Assembly: GCA_964460185.1 (NCBI GenBank)
Contig: CAYWTM010000075.1
Coordinates: forward strand, 1 to 16,997
Source: JAVJPJ01 sp040217295
Lineage (GTDB): Bacteria; Pseudomonadota; Alphaproteobacteria; Rhodobacterales; Rhodobacteraceae
Length of the DNA stretch: 16,997 bases
Direction of reading: 5' to 3'
Under the pieces are notes generated by a model. The model was given only the letters and a program-made list of their open reading frames with translations, searched no databases and was not told where the DNA came from. Below, in pieces: positions 14,743 to 16,997 of the stretch. Within the stretch, counting starts at the first letter, position 1; each line of letters begins with the position of its first letter. A program made the translations under genes and the position numbers.

Positions 14743-15389
14743 TGCGGCTGCTGATCGTCAATCCGAACACCTCTGCCGGTGTAACCGCGCGCATCGATGC
14801 AGCCGCCCAGAGCGTCGCGCAGCCCGGCGATCACTTCGTCACGATCTCGGCGGCCTTCGGCCCCCCCCTGATCGTCGACAAGAACGATGCAGAGCAGGCC
14901 ACCGAAGGTGTCTTGAAGGCCATAGCGGACTACGACGAGACGGTTGACGGCATCGTCCTGGCCTCGTTCGGGGATACCGGTGCCGCGCGGGTCCGGGCCG
15001 CCTACCCGCATCTTCCCGTCGTCGGAATCGCCGAGGCCGCGTTTCGCGAAGTCCGGCGGATTGGTGGGCCATTCGCCATCGTGACTTTTGCGGCCGAAGT
15101 GGCGGGCCCGCTGGTGGAAAAGGCCGCCGAACATGGGGCCGCCGCCGAGCTGATACGCGTTGCAAGCCCGCCCGGGCCGCTCTTGCACGCCGCTGCCGAC
15201 GTCGCCGACAAGATGTGCGCCGAGCTGCGCGACCTATGCCTCGAATGCGCGTCCGAGGGGGCGCAAAGCATCGTCCTGGGCGGCGGGCCTCTGGCGGGGC
15301 TTGCCGGCCGCGTGTCCTCCGAATGTCCTGTCGCCATCGTGGATGGCACGCAGGCCGCCATCGCGCAATTGCGTGCGTCGTTGCCGTGA
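14742..15389 (+). CDS. Asp/Glu/hydantoin racemase-family protein lacking the catalytic cysteines
   Basis: 215 residues. The fold is recognised from LLIVNPNTSAGVTARI (3-18), VVGIAEAAF (93-101), FAIVT (111-115) and VAIVDGTQAAIAQL (197-210), all typical of hydantoin/allantoin racemases. Those enzymes use two cysteines, in CFGDPG and LGCAGM motifs. Here the first motif reads LASFGDTGA with S75, and the second reads VLGGGPLAG with G181, so both cysteines are missing. Other cysteines (C159, C166, C169, C195) lie elsewhere. The start overlaps the dctM stop by one base, so it is co-translated with the TRAP genes and should act on, or sense, the imported compound. It may be an isomerase with other chemistry, a lyase-like relative, or inactive. 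Confidence 0.85.
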   Translation: MRLLIVNPNTSAGVTARIDAAAQSVAQPGDHFVTISAAFGPPLIVDKNDAEQATEGVLKAIADYDETVDGIVLASFGDTGAARVRAAYPHLPVVGIAEAAFREVRRIGGPFAIVTFAAEVAGPLVEKAAEHGAAAELIRVASPPGPLLHAAADVADKMCAELRDLCLECASEGAQSIVLGGGPLAGLAGRVSSECPVAIVDGTQAAIAQLRASLP

Positions 15390-15509
15390 ACACTCAAGAT
15401 GTCCCGCCCCGATGCGCGTCTGAATGCCTGGTGGCCGGTCGTCCGGTTGATCAAGCCCGCGTCGCCAGGCCATGCCACGGGAATCGAGAATGGGGCACAG
15501 GCGTCTGAC

Positions 15510-15530
15510 TGACCGATTGCAAACCGGTCA
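15510..15530. repeat. short inverted repeat downstream of the TRAP operon
   Basis: TGACCG-N9-CGGTCA, perfect 6-bp arms about 120 bp after the racemase-family gene. The centre TTGCAAA resembles a tRNA-Cys anticodon loop, but no cloverleaf can be drawn around it. It may be a stem-loop or an operator. Confidence 0.3.
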
Positions 15531-15543
15531 CCCCGTCGCTTTC

Positions 15544-15577
15544 GCGCGGCTGCGCCTCGATCCGCAGCCGTGTTTTC
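15544..15577 (+). terminator. probable rho-independent terminator of the TRAP operon
   Basis: GGCTGCG (15548-15554) pairs with CGCAGCC (15563-15569) around an 8-nt loop; an outer C-G pair and G-U pairs lengthen the stem. GTGTTTT follows at once. It lies about 155 bp past the last TRAP-operon gene and 70 bp before the serine ammonia-lyase, a sensible place to separate the two units. Confidence 0.55.
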
Positions 15578-15646
15578 GTCGTGATCCGGATGACGCAGGT
15601 CGTTTTCCGTTGCGGTCTTGTGGCCGTGCCGCCCTATCTAGGGGGC

Positions 15647-16997
15647 ATGTTTCTAAGCGTCTTCGACATATTCAAGATCGGGGTCGGTCCGTCATCGTCG
15701 CACACGATGGGACCGATGACCGCCGCTGCCCGGTTTCTTGTCGATCTGCGCGGCGGGCGCGAAAAGGAGCCCGGGGCGGGTGAGCTGGCGGCTCTTGGCT
15801 GTTCGCTGCACGGTTCGCTTGCGTTCACCGGCAAGGGCCATGCCACCGATCGCGCCGTGATCCTTGGCCTGTCGGGGTTCGAGCCCGCCACGCTGGACCC
15901 GGACCGCGCCGAAACGCTGGAGGCAGAGGTGCGCGCGCATGGTATGGTCACGCCGCCGGGATTGCCGCCATTGAAATTCCAGCCCGACACGGATCTGGTT
16001 TTCGACTACGGCCCGCCCCTGCCCGGCCATGCCAACGGGATGGTGCTGCGGGCCTTCGATACGGCCGGGAATCTGTATCTGGAGGAAACCTACTATTCCA
16101 TCGGTGGTGGCTTCATCCTGACGGCGCGCGAATTGGCGCGTCAGGACCAGGGTGGCGCCGATGCGTTCCGCGACGAGAAAGAGGCCGCGGGCTATCCGTT
16201 TCCCTTCGGATCGGCCGATGAGATGCTGGCGATGGGCGTTGCCTCGGGCAAATCCATCGCTGACATGAAATGGGCCAACGAAACCGCCCGACACTCGGCC
16301 AGCGAGGTGCAGAAGCGTCTGGATGCGGTATGGGCCGCGATGGATGATTGCATCGACCGGGGCCTGCGGATGGATGGCGAATTGCCCGGCGGACTGCGAG
16401 TGAAACGCCGCGCCAAAAAGATCCATGACCAGTTGCTGGCGGAACGCGGATCCAACATCGCGCAACCCCATACCGTGAATGACTGGCTGAGCGTTTATGC
16501 GATGGCCGTGAACGAGGAAAACGCCGCCGGTGGGCGCGTCGTGACCTCGCCCACCAATGGCGCGGCCGGTGTGGTGCCGGCCGTCCTGCGCTACTACCGC
16601 GACCATTGCATCGGCGCGACCGAAGACGGGCGGCGGGTCTTCTTGATGGCGGCGTCGGCCATCGGGGGGCTGATCAAGCACAATGCCTCGATCTCGGGTG
16701 CCGAAGTGGGGTGCCAGGGAGAGGTCGGGTCCGCCTCTGCCATGGCGGCGGCGGGGCTTTGCGCGGCCTTGGGCGGCACCAACGAACAGGTCGAAAACGC
16801 CGCCGAGATCGCGCTCGAACACCACCTTGGCATGACCTGCGACCCGGTGGGCGGGCTGGTGCAGGTGCCGTGCATCGAACGCAATGGCCTGGGCGCGATC
16901 AAGGCGGTCTCGGCGGCCTCGCTGGCGCTGCGGGGGGATGGCACGCATTTCATGCCGCTCGACAATTGCATCGAGGCGATGCGCCAGACCGGCATCG
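15647..16997 (+). CDS. sdaA: L-serine ammonia-lyase, iron-sulfur dependent (single chain), 3' end outside window
   Basis: Converts L-serine to pyruvate and ammonia in the cytoplasm, using a 4Fe-4S cluster instead of pyridoxal phosphate. The frame opens MFLSVFDIFKIGVGPSSSHT, the standard N terminus, and runs 450 codons to the right edge, nearly the whole usual length of about 455-465. The beta domain is followed by the alpha domain with SPTNGAAGVVPAVLRYY (301-317) and three cluster cysteines, C356 (EVGCQGEVG), C398 (MTCDPVGG) and C409 (VPCIERNG). Their spacing of 42 and 11 equals that of the E. coli enzyme. The ATG is 1 nt after an AGGGGG run, too close for a normal Shine-Dalgarno, but the conserved N terminus fixes the start. 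It is separated from the TRAP operon by a probable terminator. Confidence 0.95.
   Translation, partial: MFLSVFDIFKIGVGPSSSHTMGPMTAAARFLVDLRGGREKEPGAGELAALGCSLHGSLAFTGKGHATDRAVILGLSGFEPATLDPDRAETLEAEVRAHGMVTPPGLPPLKFQPDTDLVFDYGPPLPGHANGMVLRAFDTAGNLYLEETYYSIGGGFILTARELARQDQGGADAFRDEKEAAGYPFPFGSADEMLAMGVASGKSIADMKWANETARHSASEVQKRLDAVWAAMDDCIDRGLRMDGELPGGLRVKRRAKKIHDQLLAERGSNIAQPHTVNDWLSVYAMAVNEENAAGGRVVTSPTNGAAGVVPAVLRYYRDHCIGATEDGRRVFLMAASAIGGLIKHNASISGAEVGCQGEVGSASAMAAAGLCAALGGTNEQVENAAEIALEHHLGMTCDPVGGLVQVPCIERNGLGAIKAVSAASLALRGDGTHFMPLDNCIEAMRQTGI

Noticed and set aside
15500..15575. tRNA-Cys-like fragment (TTGCAAA loop with flanking stems)
   Set aside because: No acceptor stem, D arm or proper 7-nt T loop can be paired; the downstream stem-loop fits a terminator better.
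15692..16948. Minus-strand open frame of 418 codons opposite the serine ammonia-lyase
   Set aside because: The plus strand carries all iron-sulfur and N-terminal motifs of the enzyme; the reverse frame has none.

Overview
The window is GC-rich, densely coded DNA that looks like an alphaproteobacterium, most likely Rhodobacteraceae (Roseobacter-type). Pointers are the dapF-mtaB pair, a complete TRAP transporter under an RpiR-type regulator, a tRNA promoter of the form TTGACG-N17-TAGGTA, and several 1-nt TGATG stop/start overlaps. Assignment is by family recognition and gene style, without a database search. No insertion sequence, integrase, CRISPR array, rRNA or phage gene was seen.

Layout. 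(1) 1-1788, minus: housekeeping genes dapF (diaminopimelate epimerase) and mtaB (tRNA methylthiotransferase, cut by the left edge). (2) 1887-1962, plus: tRNA-Lys(UUU) with a clear promoter, followed by about 500 bp without a convincing gene. (3) 2467-7851, all minus: a LysR-type regulator, a gap of 200 bp, then a tight four-gene operon: a Tat-exported FAD dehydrogenase/reductase, a cysteine-rich beta-sandwich protein of unknown function, an exported dihaem cytochrome c, and a small signal-anchored protein. This reads as a periplasmic flavoprotein redox system that I cannot match to a named pathway. (4) 8062-10719, plus, divergent from the LysR gene: an AraC-type regulator preceded by a 21-codon upstream ORF, an NmrA-like NAD(P)-binding protein and a four-helix DUF1772 membrane protein. 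(5) 10898-15389, plus: an RpiR/SIS regulator, then TRAP transporter genes dctP-dctQ-dctM and a gene of the Asp/Glu/hydantoin racemase family, the last three linked by TGATG overlaps. (6) 15647-end, plus: iron-sulfur L-serine ammonia-lyase, cut by the right edge.

How the parts fit. The RpiR protein probably controls itself and the TRAP operon: a TGAAA-N6-TTTCA palindrome overlaps its own ribosome-binding region, and a matching one plus a near copy exactly 30 bp further on lie before dctP. In the flavoprotein operon, electrons would be expected to pass between the exported flavoprotein and the dihaem cytochrome c; the substrate is unknown.

The most notable observations are the uncharacterised flavoprotein/beta-sandwich/cytochrome operon, a racemase-family protein lacking both catalytic cysteines, a DapF with serine at the second catalytic cysteine, and the RpiR operator set. 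mtaB and the serine ammonia-lyase run off the window edges and were read directly from the sequence.
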